From Clostridium beijerinckii (GTDB taxonomy: Bacteria > Bacillota > Clostridia > Clostridiales > Clostridiaceae): a stretch of DNA of 64,000 nucleotides. How positions within the stretch are numbered: position 1 is the first letter of the stretch; each line of letters starts with the position of its first letter. The notes below the pieces were generated by a model. It ran no database searches, was not told where the DNA came from, and was given only the letters and a program-made list of their open reading frames with translations. Location of the stretch: contig NZ_CP073653.1 in the NCBI RefSeq assembly GCF_018223745.1, forward strand, positions 2,694,001-2,758,000, written 5' to 3'. Shown piece after piece: positions 1 through 8,864 of this stretch. The translations under genes were made by a program, and so were the position numbers.

Positions 1-2
1 TT

Positions 3-269
3 CAACCTTTTGCATGTTTGCCTAATCATGTTACTGGAAAAGGTATGATAAAAGCACTAAAAGAAAGATATCCAAAATCAAATATAGTGGCAATAGATTA
101 TGATCCTGGTGCCTCAAATGTAAACCAGTTAAATAGAATTAAGCTAATGTTGTCAGTTGCCTTTAAAAATTTAGGTGATGAACTTAAATATCATAAAAAA
201 CAAAATGAAAGTATTGTGGAGCAGCAATTTCATAATGAGGCAGGTTTAACACTTGAAGACAATATTTAA
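3..269 (+). CDS. Acyl-CoA dehydratase activase-related protein, C-terminal fragment
   Basis: This is the last 88 codons of a gene that begins before the window; the frame is open from base 3 to the TAA at 267-269. The fragment has the pattern PNHVTGKGMIK, then VAIDYDPGAS and NQLNRIKLML, which I recognise from the C-terminal end of the large 2-hydroxyacyl-CoA dehydratase activase/HgdC-like proteins (BcrAD/BadFG plus DUF2229 type). Those proteins are iron-sulfur ATPases thought to activate dehydratases, although many of the large fused forms have no assigned substrate. Only the tail is visible, so the ATPase and cluster-binding parts cannot be checked. No start codon within the window is genuine. 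Confidence 0.75.
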   Translation, partial: QPFACLPNHVTGKGMIKALKERYPKSNIVAIDYDPGASNVNQLNRIKLMLSVAFKNLGDELKYHKKQNESIVEQQFHNEAGLTLEDNI

Positions 270-317
270 TTAAATTGTGTTAAATTTAATGTTTTAGTTA
301 GCATAATCATGTATTTA

Positions 318-363
318 TAATGCATAATGTACATAATTTATAATTAACGTACATTATGCATTA
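318..363. terminator. 15-bp perfect inverted repeat after the first gene
   Basis: TAATGCATAATGTAC at 318-332 is matched exactly by its reverse complement at 349-363, with a 16-base loop. It lies 50 bp after the stop of the activase-like gene. The run of T expected of an intrinsic terminator is weak (AAGCTTTT follows), so it may be a terminator, an mRNA-end hairpin or a protein site. Confidence 0.4.
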
Positions 364-496
364 AAGCTTTTGAAGGAATTTACATGTAATTGTTTTTATT
401 ACAATTATTGTTTTATGTTAGTTTTAGTTTATATAATGGTTATTGTACAGTTTTATAGGCTATTAAAGTAATGTGCAATTTATTAGGAGGTAATCG

Positions 497-1537
497 ATGG
501 ATACGCAAAGTAATCATCAAGAAAAAGAGGAAATTAAAAATAAAAAATTTAAACCGTTAGTATTCTTTTTGGGGATAATATACATAATTCTCTTTCTGTG
601 TATAAGTACACCTCTAGTGTTATTTTTTGGACCGTATGAAAATACAAGAAAAGTATTTGTTTCAACATTACTTGGAACAAGACATGCATATCTATTAACT
701 GATTTTATGTCTCAGGAAGAAATAAATAAAATCTTAGGAGTTAACAAAAATACAGAAGAAACGAAAGATGACAGTACCCAAAATACAGAAACAGATTTAA
801 ATAAAGTAAAAGTTAAATATACTAGTGGAAATGAAATAACTAGATATGATATACATACGGACAGGTATAATGGATATATACTTGAAATAAAAAATCCATT
901 AGGAGTTAAAGTTGCAATGACAAAATATTTAGGAAAAATGGGACAGAAAACCAGCGAAATGGCAGAAGAGAATAATGCTATTGCAGCTATTAATGGTGGA
1001 TCTTTTGTAGATAAATCTTCTGATGGAACGCTTTATGCAGGAACTGGGGCAGAGCCAGGAGGATTTGTTATATCAGGTGGAAAAGTTGTATATCCTAAGA
1101 GCAATGTAAATAGGACTAATGTTGAAAATGTTATAGCCTTTACTAAAGGTGGTCAGCTTATTGTGGGAGATCATACTCTTGATGAGCTTCAAAAGCTAGG
1201 AGTACAAGAAGCAATGTGTTTTAGAAGGCCTAATATTATTATAAATGGTAAGCCTCAAGTTAAAGATAAGACCTCTGATGGGCTTAACCCTAGAACTGCA
1301 GTGGGGCAAAAAGAAGATGGTACAGTTATATTTTTAGTTATTGATGGGCGAAAAATCACAGCGCCTGGAGCAAGTTTGTATGATGTTCAAGAAATAATGT
1401 TAGATAGAGGTGCAATTAATGCGGGAGCTCTTGATGGTGGTTATTCTTCTACAATGTACTATAAGGGAGAAGTGATAAATTCTCCAAATGCTTGGGATGG
1501 TGAAAGATCTGTTGCCACAGCTTTTTACGTTGAGTAA
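497..1537 (+). CDS. Membrane-anchored phosphodiester glycosidase (NAGPA/DUF2233) domain protein
   Basis: The 346-residue product has a charged N-terminus, one membrane segment at about residues 20-43 and an external C-terminal domain. From about residue 125 it shows the NAGPA/DUF2233 pattern: AINGGSF, a central NPRTAVGQ, IDGR and LDGGYSSTMYY. Family members cleave sugar phosphodiesters or are annotated as exopolysaccharide biosynthesis proteins; the substrate here cannot be read from sequence. An AGGAGGT ribosome site precedes the ATG. It is followed 92 bp later by another anchored extracytoplasmic protein on the same strand, so the two may act together at the envelope. Domain call is firm; substrate is unknown. 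Confidence 0.8.
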   Translation: MDTQSNHQEKEEIKNKKFKPLVFFLGIIYIILFLCISTPLVLFFGPYENTRKVFVSTLLGTRHAYLLTDFMSQEEINKILGVNKNTEETKDDSTQNTETDLNKVKVKYTSGNEITRYDIHTDRYNGYILEIKNPLGVKVAMTKYLGKMGQKTSEMAEENNAIAAINGGSFVDKSSDGTLYAGTGAEPGGFVISGGKVVYPKSNVNRTNVENVIAFTKGGQLIVGDHTLDELQKLGVQEAMCFRRPNIIINGKPQVKDKTSDGLNPRTAVGQKEDGTVIFLVIDGRKITAPGASLYDVQEIMLDRGAINAGALDGGYSSTMYYKGEVINSPNAWDGERSVATAFYVE

Positions 1538-1629
1538 AATAAATTATAATAAAAATTATTATAATAAATATTACATATAACACAAAAGTAGAAGTGATTT
1601 TGAAGTATCTTTGTAGGAGAGGATAGTTA

Positions 1630-2697
1630 ATGAAAAACTTGATAAGAATAGTAGTGTGGACACTTATAGCAATAGTAATTCAACAAGGTATATTTTTATA
1701 TGTAGAAAATATATATTTATCTTCAGATGTAAAAATTCAAGCTGAAAAAGTTGAAGAAAAGGAAACTCCAAAAGATAATAAGCAAAATGAAATTAACATT
1801 AAAGATGGGGTTTCTAAAGCATCAGTATCCTCAGATGGCAGATTTGTTGCTTATATAGAAAATAGTAAACTTAAGGTATTAGATAGCAATGATAATAGTG
1901 AAAAAGAATTTCAATGTGATGATGGCGGAGATGTAGTGTTCTATAAATGGTTAACAAATGAAAACAATATAATAGTTATACAAAAAGTGCAAAAAAAAGG
2001 AGGAGCTTACTTTGAGCCAGTCTCTTTTGATGCAAAGAAAGGAGAAACACGACAACTTGCAGATTTTAATTTAAATGAGTTGAAAATAGATACAAGGAAT
2101 ACAAGCGATAAAGTAGGTAATGTAGTATTTTCTACTGCAACACATAGTCTTTACATAAAAATTGATAAAGCGAATGGAAAAAGTGATCTATATTATGCTA
2201 ATGTAATGAATCAATTAGAGAAAGTCAGATCAAATAAAGAAATTGGAAATATAGTGGTTCCTACTACAAGTACAAATGCGGTAATGGAAATGGGGAATGG
2301 AGCAACCATATTAAATAGTCCCAATAACATAGAAATACCAAATGCAAAAGTTATAAAAATACTAGGCAATGATATTAATGACAATGTATATTTTGGTGAA
2401 GAAGTTAGCGGAAATATTACTAAAATATATTATTCAGCATTAAACGAAGGGAAAATAAAATGGAATATGCTGATTTTGCCAAAGCCAGTAAGTAAGGAAG
2501 ATATAATTGTAGATTATTCAGGAAAGGTTTATATTAATGATAAATCTGCTGAAAGTGTTTTAGAGCTTATTAGTAAGAAGACAATTAAGTATGAAGGAGA
2601 TCTTTTGCAATCTTATTCTAAAGGGATTATTTCTATAAATGGAAATAAGTTAACAAAGTACGAGATTGGAGAAAACAGAATTTCGATTAAGCAATAA
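1630..2697 (+). CDS. Membrane-anchored extracytoplasmic protein, WD40/PD40-like propeller
   Basis: The 355-residue product begins with one hydrophobic segment at about residues 6-26 (signal anchor), then a charged linker rich in K and E, then a domain built of short beta repeats. A repeat such as ASVSSDGRFVAYIENSKL followed by KVLDS resembles the PD40/TolB-type propeller blades also seen in the N-terminal domain of dipeptidyl peptidase IV. I see no peptidase catalytic motif. It probably sits outside the membrane as a binding or scaffold protein. Close linkage to the preceding glycosidase-like gene suggests a shared envelope role. The exact function is unknown. Confidence 0.5.
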   Translation: MKNLIRIVVWTLIAIVIQQGIFLYVENIYLSSDVKIQAEKVEEKETPKDNKQNEINIKDGVSKASVSSDGRFVAYIENSKLKVLDSNDNSEKEFQCDDGGDVVFYKWLTNENNIIVIQKVQKKGGAYFEPVSFDAKKGETRQLADFNLNELKIDTRNTSDKVGNVVFSTATHSLYIKIDKANGKSDLYYANVMNQLEKVRSNKEIGNIVVPTTSTNAVMEMGNGATILNSPNNIEIPNAKVIKILGNDINDNVYFGEEVSGNITKIYYSALNEGKIKWNMLILPKPVSKEDIIVDYSGKVYINDKSAESVLELISKKTIKYEGDLLQSYSKGIISINGNKLTKYEIGENRISIKQ

Positions 2698-2889
2698 TAT
2701 GCTTAATAAAATTACTTTGCTAAATAATCATGATTTTAATAATGCAAAAATATAAGAAATTTTTATATTTAATGATCTATCATAATAAGATATAATAATT
2801 CATATAAGTTTTAAAAGAATAAAATATAAAAAAAGTCATATAATTAAATTTATGTAAATATAAAATCAATGGTAAAAGGGGTGGAACTT

Positions 2890-3660
2890 ATGGATAAAAG
2901 TAAAAAAAATAAGTTAATTGGAACAGGAGTTATTGTTGGATCCATGGCAGCATTAAGTGGTGCCATAGCAATGGGGAAGAGATTTAGAAATAGAAAAATA
3001 AAAAAAATCATTGATATTAAGACATATTCAACAGGTGTAATAAGGAGCTTTGGTACTTTATATTTAAATGATGAAAAGCAAAAGGTGCCAGGAGATTTCT
3101 TGCAGTTCAAAGACATTACTTCATTTGCAGGCCAAAAAATAGAAATTAAAGATACTGATAAAGATGATGATTATAAATTGTCTTGGATAGAGATAAATGA
3201 TGCTGGAAAGAAATTATTGATTTGTGATAGAAATATTTTGAAAAATATTTCATGGAATGAACTTAATGATCAAAATTTAGTTTTTGGTAAAGTAGTGATA
3301 GTAGAAGGGGAAAAATACATCTTAAGGCTCTTAACTGGATATAGTGAAAAGAAAAATTATAAGAATAATGAATGGGATAAGTATATAGTAAATCCTAATA
3401 AAATTGATGGACTTCCACCAAGTGAAGATTATGATGTAGATAATAATATAAAGAAATTTGATGATGAGAAGATTAATGGAAATAATAACGCTTTATGGCA
3501 TTGGTATAATTTCTCATCTTTCACTCAAAGCGAAGGCTTAAGAAGTGAAAAATTCTGCATAATAAGAGGATATTATTCAACGACATATTCTAAGCAGTCA
3601 GTTAAGGACTTAAAATATGAAACTGTAGGGTATAGGCCAGTTTTAGAATTGATTGAATAA
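2890..3660 (+). CDS. Membrane-anchored protein with C-terminal GYRPVLEL motif
   Basis: I start at ATG 2890 because AAAGGGGTGG lies 5-7 bases before it; an upstream in-frame ATG at 2869 overlaps no ribosome site. The 256-residue protein has one membrane segment at about residues 9-27, a basic stretch (RFRNRKIKK), then a soluble part. The last third contains WHWYNFSSF and ends with VGYRPVLELIE, which resembles the end of C-type-lectin-like/DUF6273-type domains where a G-Y/W-RPVL strand is typical. No enzymatic residues can be assigned. A terminator follows directly, so it is probably transcribed alone. Confidence 0.5.
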   Translation: MDKSKKNKLIGTGVIVGSMAALSGAIAMGKRFRNRKIKKIIDIKTYSTGVIRSFGTLYLNDEKQKVPGDFLQFKDITSFAGQKIEIKDTDKDDDYKLSWIEINDAGKKLLICDRNILKNISWNELNDQNLVFGKVVIVEGEKYILRLLTGYSEKKNYKNNEWDKYIVNPNKIDGLPPSEDYDVDNNIKKFDDEKINGNNNALWHWYNFSSFTQSEGLRSEKFCIIRGYYSTTYSKQSVKDLKYETVGYRPVLELIE

Positions 3661-3665
3661 AATAT

Positions 3666-3706
3666 AAGCGTGTGAGCACTTATTTATAGTAGCTTATGCG
3701 CTTTTA
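3666..3706 (+). terminator. Rho-independent terminator
   Basis: AAGCGTGTGAGC (3666-3677) pairs, with G-U pairs, with GCTTATGCGCTT (3692-3703), followed by TTAT. It closes the anchored-protein gene ending at 3660. Confidence 0.6.
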
Positions 3707-3736
3707 TATTAAAAATAGATACTAATAGGAGGACAA

Positions 3737-4597
3737 ATGAAATTAACAAATTTAAGCAACAGAAAGAAAGGAATAATATTTATAACTGCATCTGCATTTG
3801 GATTTGCAATGATGTCGGCATTTGTTAAGATTTCTGGTGATTTGCCATCATTTCAAAAAACTTTTTTTAGAAATATAGTATCACTAATGGTGGCATTTGC
3901 ACTAATATCAAAACACAGAGGAAACTTTTTTGGACAAAAAAATAATCAAAAGACATTATTGCTTAGATCAATATTTGGAACTTTAGGAATTTTATTTAAT
4001 TTCTACTCTATAGATAAATTAGTTCTATCAGATGCTAATATGCTAAATAAATTAAGCCCTTTCTTCGTAATTATTTTTTCGGGGATATTTTTAAAAGAGA
4101 AAGTGAATATAAAACAGATTATAGCAATAATTATAGCATTTATAGGAACTTTATTCATAATAAAGCCTTCATTAAATTTAGAAATAATGCCTGCAATAGC
4201 TGGAATTTTAGGTGGTGTCACAGCAGCAGCAGCTTATACATGTGTTAGATCTTTAAGTGGAAAAGAACATCCAGAAACTATTGTGTTCTATTTTTCTTTC
4301 ATTTCTAGTATAATTACTTTTCCATTAATGATAATATACTATGAAAATATGAATATAATGCAACTTATTTATTTGTTTTTAGCTGGTATTTTTGCAAGTC
4401 TTGGACAATTTGGAATAACTTTAGCGTATAAATATGCACCGGCAAAAGAAATATCAATATTTGATTATACAAATATAATTTTTTCAGCAATAATAAGTTT
4501 ATGTTTATTTGGAATTCTTCCTGATTACTTAAGTCTTGTGGGATATATTATCATCTTCAGTGCATCCTTATATATGTTTGTATACAATAAAGATTGA
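3737..4597 (+). CDS. DMT-family (EamA) transporter
   Basis: The 286-residue product is almost entirely hydrophobic and fits ten membrane helices arranged as two EamA repeats (about residues 10-140 and 150-283). The start region (FGFAMMSAFVKISGD, then FFRNIVSL) is typical of drug/metabolite transporters related to RhaT and the YdcZ/RarD group. Such proteins usually export small metabolites or amino acids; the substrate is not predictable. AGGAGG precedes the ATG at an ideal distance. It stands alone, between a terminator and the Fur-controlled flavodoxin promoter. Confidence 0.85.
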   Translation: MKLTNLSNRKKGIIFITASAFGFAMMSAFVKISGDLPSFQKTFFRNIVSLMVAFALISKHRGNFFGQKNNQKTLLLRSIFGTLGILFNFYSIDKLVLSDANMLNKLSPFFVIIFSGIFLKEKVNIKQIIAIIIAFIGTLFIIKPSLNLEIMPAIAGILGGVTAAAAYTCVRSLSGKEHPETIVFYFSFISSIITFPLMIIYYENMNIMQLIYLFLAGIFASLGQFGITLAYKYAPAKEISIFDYTNIIFSAIISLCLFGILPDYLSLVGYIIIFSASLYMFVYNKD

Positions 4598-4656
4598 TTA
4601 TAAATAATATAAAAAATATTAGTTAAGGAAAAAAATATAAAATTTATTAATAAAAC

Positions 4657-4685
4657 TTGACAAAAGTGGTTATATATAATATTAT
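4657..4685 (+). promoter_or_regulatory. Sigma-A promoter of the flavodoxin operon
   Basis: TTGACA at 4657-4662, a 17-base spacer, and TATTAT at 4680-4685. It lies 55 bp before the flavodoxin start and directly before a Fur-like palindrome. Confidence 0.8.
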
Positions 4686-4690
4686 CTAAT

Positions 4691-4705
4691 TGAGAATGAT
4701 TTTCA
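4691..4705. promoter_or_regulatory. Fur box (7-1-7 palindrome)
   Basis: TGAGAATGATTTTCA matches the TGATAATNATTATCA 7-1-7 Fur consensus at 13 of 14 defined positions and is itself a near-perfect palindrome. It begins 6 bases after the -10 hexamer, so bound Fur would cover the transcription start. This predicts that the flavodoxin and the DUF3793 gene are switched on by iron shortage. Confidence 0.8.
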
Positions 4706-4739
4706 AGATTATTTAAATTAATAGGGAGTGGTATAAGTA

Positions 4740-5156
4740 ATGAAAATAGTATATTGGTCAGGAACAGGAAACACAGAAAAAATGGCAGAATTAATTGCAA
4801 AAGGAATCATAGAAAGTGGGAAAGATGTTAATACTATAAATGTCTCAGATGTAAATATAGACGAATTACTAAATGAGGATATACTTATTCTAGGTTGTTC
4901 AGCAATGGGAGATGAAGTATTAGAAGAGTCAGAGTTTGAGCCATTTATAGAGGAAATTTCAACTAAGGTATCAGGTAAGAAAGTTGCGCTTTTCGGTTCT
5001 TATGGTTGGGGCGATGGAAAATGGATGAGAGATTTTGAAGAAAGAATGAATGGATATGGTTGTGTTGTAGTAGAAACACCATTAATAGTTCAAAATGAGC
5101 CAGATGAAGCTGAACAAGATTGCATAGACTTTGGTAAGAAGATTGCTAATATATAA
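4740..5156 (+). CDS. Short-chain flavodoxin, iron-starvation type
   Basis: The 138-residue product is the normal size for a short-chain flavodoxin. The FMN phosphate loop SGTGNTEKM is at residues 7-15, and the isoalloxazine-flanking loops are GCSAMGDEV (about 58-66) and GSYGWGDGKW (about 87-96). Flavodoxins are small cytoplasmic electron carriers that replace ferredoxin when iron is scarce; the Fur box overlapping the transcription start fits that role exactly. GGGAGTGG precedes the ATG. The DUF3793 gene follows after 22 bp and is almost certainly co-transcribed. Confidence 0.92.
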   Translation: MKIVYWSGTGNTEKMAELIAKGIIESGKDVNTINVSDVNIDELLNEDILILGCSAMGDEVLEESEFEPFIEEISTKVSGKKVALFGSYGWGDGKWMRDFEERMNGYGCVVVETPLIVQNEPDEAEQDCIDFGKKIANI

Positions 5157-5178
5157 TTAAATTTGGTGGTGATATGAT

Positions 5179-5814
5179 ATGAAATATCTAGATTTTTACA
5201 AAAGATTAGATTTGATGGATGAGAAGGAATATATAGAAAATTTCTTGGTATATAATTCATCATTAGTTATCGCAGGAGTTAAACCGGCTGTAACTATAAA
5301 TTTGAAAAAAAGTAATGAAAAGATGTATATTGGCTGGAATGACTTCGGAAAAAAATTTATAAAGAATATAAATCTAAAATTCATAGAGTTAAGAGAAAAT
5401 AATGATTGTATGATAATAATGATTTATGATGAAAATATATTAGAAAAAGAGTTAAATAAAAAATCACATATAGATTTTTTAGCAAACATAGGGTATCCTT
5501 CCCAAATAAAAATAGATAGATATATTGATACATTAAAATTTAGATATAATAAATATCACTGCCCTCATGAGCTTGGATTATTCCTAGGAATACCATTTGA
5601 AGATGTTAAAGATTTTATGGAATGTACTACTAAAAAATGTTTACTATGTGGATACTGGAAGGTATATAACGATAGTAAGAAAGCAAAGATGATTTTTAAC
5701 GCATATGACACAGTTAAAGAATATACAATAAATAATATGCTTGAGGGAAGTTTATCGCGTGACCTCGCTTTAAGCATAAAAAACTCCTTTTATAAAAATG
5801 CTTTATACATTTGA
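5179..5814 (+). CDS. DUF3793 family protein, cotranscribed with flavodoxin
   Basis: The 211-residue cytoplasmic protein matches the DUF3793 family I know from clostridia: an N-terminal part with YNSSLVIAGVKPA, a central HCPHELGLFLGIPFEDV at about residues 128-144, and cysteines in CTTKKCLLCGYWKVY. The HELG and Cys-x4-Cys-x2-Cys arrangement looks suited to metal or cofactor binding but no activity is established. GGTGGTGAT is the ribosome site. Its place behind a Fur-controlled flavodoxin suggests a job in iron limitation, perhaps in handling the flavodoxin or heme/iron metabolism; that last step is inference. Confidence 0.75.
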   Translation: MKYLDFYKRLDLMDEKEYIENFLVYNSSLVIAGVKPAVTINLKKSNEKMYIGWNDFGKKFIKNINLKFIELRENNDCMIIMIYDENILEKELNKKSHIDFLANIGYPSQIKIDRYIDTLKFRYNKYHCPHELGLFLGIPFEDVKDFMECTTKKCLLCGYWKVYNDSKKAKMIFNAYDTVKEYTINNMLEGSLSRDLALSIKNSFYKNALYI

Positions 5815-5912
5815 TTATAAAAATTGTATTTAGCAAATAGATAATTTAGATTATTAGAATTGATTAATATAATTAAAAAAGTTTTATCAAAATTTTGAAT
5901 ACAAAATAAAAT

Positions 5913-6150
5913 ATTCTTGGTAACGCACACTACCATGAATGTGAGTAATTAACCACCAAAAGTTTAATATTTAGTGACCACACACCACTAAGTATTATGA
6001 TTAAAAGATATTTGTTAATGTCCACACACCATTATAAATATCTTCATAAATAGTACAAACGAACAATTTCTATTTAATATAAAAAAGTAGATACATTTCA
6101 TAAAATTCAAATATGGCCCACAAGGTTTGCAAAAACTTTGTGGGTTTAAA
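5913..6150 (+). ncRNA. Candidate small RNA: three hairpins with shared CACAC loops, then terminator
   Basis: In this gene-free stretch of 540 bp, three hairpins follow one another: arms 5913-5922/5931-5940 with loop ACGCACAC; arms 5966-5976/5986-5996 with loop ACCACACAC; arms 6005-6020/6030-6044 with loop TCCACACAC. The stems differ in sequence but the loops are nearly the same, which argues for loops that bind something. A terminator-like hairpin (CCCACAAGGTTT at 6117-6128 with AACTTTGTGGG at 6134-6144, then TTTAAAATTTT) ends the segment. No reading frame of useful size fits it. It may be a free RNA or the 3' region of the flavodoxin transcript. Function unknown. Confidence 0.5.
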
Positions 6151-6155
6151 ATTTT
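6117..6155 (+). terminator. Terminator hairpin ending the triple-hairpin region
   Basis: CCCACAAGGTTT (6117-6128) pairs with AACTTTGTGGG (6134-6144), followed by a T-rich tract. It would end either the flavodoxin-DUF3793 transcript or a separate small RNA. Confidence 0.6.
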
Positions 6156-6354
6156 AATAAATTTTTACAATAATAGATAATTAAAGTATAATTTATTTAA
6201 GGATATTTTTCTGTAAAATAGTAAAAAATATAAAAAACATCATTAATGGCTAACTAAATTAATTATTATTTTAACAATATCTGGGCGAAATCAAAGATTT
6301 AGTAGATAAATTATTTATGGTATAGGGAATTTTGAAGAATAAGGATGTGAGAAA

Positions 6355-6894
6355 ATGAATATTATGTTCAACAAACTTTTTGAAATAGACAAAGTAAGTG
6401 ATTCAATCGAAAAAATCAATTTTAGGGAAGCAGTAAGAGGAATAATAATAAAGGATAAAAAGATTCTAATGGTACATTCCAAGAATAAGGATTATAAGTT
6501 TCCAGGAGGAGGAATGAAAAAGGATGAGGGGCATATAGATGCTCTGAAAAGAGAAGTGGAAGAAGAAACTGGATATGTTTGCAGTAAAATTGGTGATCAA
6601 CTTGGAATTATAACAGAAAGAAGCAAAGATAAATATGTTAATAATAGAGTTTTTAAGATGATCTCTTACTATTACTTAGCAGAAGTATCAAATGTAAGGA
6701 AAGCTCAAAAATTGGATCCATATGAGGCTAAATTAAAATTTAGGCCAGAGTGGATACAAATAGAAGATGCTATTAATAATAATGAAAAAATAATATCATC
6801 AGGAGTAGAACCAATTCCAAACTGGATTTTTAGAGAAACTTATGTGCTAAAAGTGATAAGAGATTATATAAATAGATTTAATAAAATAACATAA
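6355..6894 (+). CDS. Nudix hydrolase
   Basis: The 179-residue protein has a complete Nudix box at about residues 52-74: G-x5-E-x7-RE-V-x-EE-x-GY, seen in GGMKKDEG and KREVEEETGY. This motif binds the divalent metal used to split nucleoside diphosphates linked to another group. The substrate cannot be assigned. The C-terminal part (RPEWIQIEDAI, then IPNWIFRETYVL) resembles other uncharacterised clostridial Nudix proteins. The ATG at 6355 follows GGATGTG; a second ATG at 6364 is possible. The gene stands alone between two gene-free regions. Confidence 0.85.
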   Translation: MNIMFNKLFEIDKVSDSIEKINFREAVRGIIIKDKKILMVHSKNKDYKFPGGGMKKDEGHIDALKREVEEETGYVCSKIGDQLGIITERSKDKYVNNRVFKMISYYYLAEVSNVRKAQKLDPYEAKLKFRPEWIQIEDAINNNEKIISSGVEPIPNWIFRETYVLKVIRDYINRFNKIT

Positions 6895-7513
6895 TAATTA
6901 ATACGTATATATTGATGTAATAAATTTATATTTAAAGTTTTAGTAAGTGAAATACTCATACGCAATTTAAATGTAGAAATTTAGTTAAAGAATATATATT
7001 AAAAAGCCTCGAAAGAAATGTAAGAAATTTTATGAATTAATTCATATTGCACAGAATATTAATAAAAACAAGTGTTAGTCAAAAGAAGAATAATCTAAAT
7101 ACCTTATTTTAGTGATAAAGTATGTAGAGTAAGGTGGTGATTTTTAGTAATAAGTGATAAGATTATAAATAGTTATAAAAATTTTATATCAAAGAAAGAA
7201 TGATATATGTTTATGAAATATTAACGATATGTCATTCTATTTGCGTGTTTTTATAAAAAATGTATTATAAATTATTGATTTTGGGATAGCGTGTATTAGA
7301 ATACATTATGGAAGATGGAATTTATTATTGAATATATGAGCATTAAATTGTTGGAGCAGCGAGGAGTGATATAAAGACGAATATGAAGATATATAATGTG
7401 AATTGAAAATGGACAAGGGTAATAGCTATAAATATATAGCTTTAATTTTTGTTTAACGTTAACAGAAAAAACTAGTAACTTGGGTGTTTTACTAGAAGGA
7501 AGAAGGATATTGT
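6895..7513. other. Gene-free region before the MATE gene, small hairpins only
   Basis: About 620 bp of AT-rich DNA without a believable gene. Visible structure is limited to a hairpin AGAATGATATAT (7197-7208)/ATATGTCATTCT (7227-7238), and CTAGTAA (7472-7478)/TTACTAG (7489-7495) just ahead of the MATE ribosome site. I recognise no riboswitch class here. Confidence 0.4.
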
Positions 7514-8857
7514 GTGTTAATAAGAAAAGATGTTTTAAAGTTAGCAATACCTATAATGATAGAGCAAACATTTGTTATGTTATTAGGTACATGTAATACA
7601 ATGATGGCAGGACATATTGGTGAACAAGCTGTATCAGCAATAGGAATGGTTGATTCTATAAACAATATGTTCATATCATTTTTTGCAGCTTTATCAGTTG
7701 GTGCAACGGTAGTGGTTGCGCAGCAGATAGGAAGAAATAAACCTAAGAAAGCAAATGAAACAGCTAAACAAGCTATTGTATCAGGTATTTTAGTATCATT
7801 AATTATAACATTGCTTTTGTGGATTTTCAGGATTAAATTAATTAATGTACTTTATGGTTCAGCAGAAGAATTAGTTAAAATCGATGCAAAACTATATTTG
7901 GAGTTTACTTTGCTTACGTATCCATTTATAGCAATAGAACAAATTGCTAATGGTATACTCAGAGGATGTGGAGATACAAAAACTCCTATGCAAATAACAA
8001 TATTTATGAATCTTATAAATATTGCTTTAGGATATACATTGATATTTGGAATTAATGCATTGAACATACCATCATTTGGGATAGCTGGTGCGGCAGTAGC
8101 AATTGCAATTGCTAGACTTATTGGTACTTTAATTATAATGTTAGTTTTATTTAGAGGAAGTAAAATTATAAAATTAAAAAAGATATTTCCATTTAAATTT
8201 GATATGGAAATACAGAAAAATATATTTAATATAGGAATTCCAGCGGGCATGGAACAAGTGATATTTAATGCAGGAAAATTAATAGTTCAGATGTTTATAG
8301 TTACAATGGGAACAGCATCTATTGCTGCCAATGCAATTTCATCATCAATTGCTATAATGATAAATGTTCCGGGAAATTCACTTTGTTTAGCAGCAACAAC
8401 TTTTGTGGGACAGTATGTAGGGAGAAATGATATTAAAGGTGCAAAGAGTACATTAATATACTTGACTAAGTTTGGTACTATTTGCTTAGTATCTTTGGGA
8501 TTGATTTTTATACCTATATCAAAATGGTTAGCATCTCTTTATACAAATGTTCCAGAGGTAATAAATATATCAGCAACATTAACTAGAAGCAACAGTATAG
8601 CATTAATTGCTTGGGGGATATCTTTCATACTTTCATCAGGCCTTAAAGGAGCTGGTGATACCAGATATACTATGCTAACTGCATTTATAGGTATGTGGAT
8701 ATTTAGAATATTTGCAGGTTATATTTTAGGTATTGTTCTAGGAATTGGTGTTTTAGGAATTTGGATTGCTATGTATATTGATTGGATTGTACGTGGACTT
8801 ATGTACTGCTTTAGGCTTAGAGGAAATAACTGGCTTAAGCATAGAATTTCTGACTAA
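7514..8857 (+). CDS. MATE-family multidrug efflux transporter
   Basis: The 447-residue, twelve-helix product has the MATE layout of two similar halves. Features include PIMIEQTFVMLLGTCNTMM with AGHIGEQAVSAIG in helices 1-2, GCGDTKTPM in the first half, PAGMEQVIFNAGK at the start of the second half, and GAGDTRYTM. These pumps export cationic drugs or metabolites using sodium or protons; no specific substrate can be claimed. I accept the GTG at 7514 because AGAAGGAAGAAGGA precedes it. A small hairpin sits just before the ribosome site and a terminator follows, so it is a single-gene unit. Confidence 0.9.
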   Translation: MLIRKDVLKLAIPIMIEQTFVMLLGTCNTMMAGHIGEQAVSAIGMVDSINNMFISFFAALSVGATVVVAQQIGRNKPKKANETAKQAIVSGILVSLIITLLLWIFRIKLINVLYGSAEELVKIDAKLYLEFTLLTYPFIAIEQIANGILRGCGDTKTPMQITIFMNLINIALGYTLIFGINALNIPSFGIAGAAVAIAIARLIGTLIIMLVLFRGSKIIKLKKIFPFKFDMEIQKNIFNIGIPAGMEQVIFNAGKLIVQMFIVTMGTASIAANAISSSIAIMINVPGNSLCLAATTFVGQYVGRNDIKGAKSTLIYLTKFGTICLVSLGLIFIPISKWLASLYTNVPEVINISATLTRSNSIALIAWGISFILSSGLKGAGDTRYTMLTAFIGMWIFRIFAGYILGIVLGIGVLGIWIAMYIDWIVRGLMYCFRLRGNNWLKHRISD

Positions 8858-8864
8858 AATAGTT

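Noticed and set aside
2850..3116. 88-codon minus-strand frame opposite the anchored protein
   Set aside because: Fully antisense to a better supported gene with ribosome site; hydrophobic composition is the usual shadow of AT-rich coding DNA.
5913..6044. CRISPR-like array, because CACAC-containing units recur at about 40-50 bp
   Set aside because: Only the loops repeat, the stems differ and are palindromic, there are no constant repeats or cas genes.
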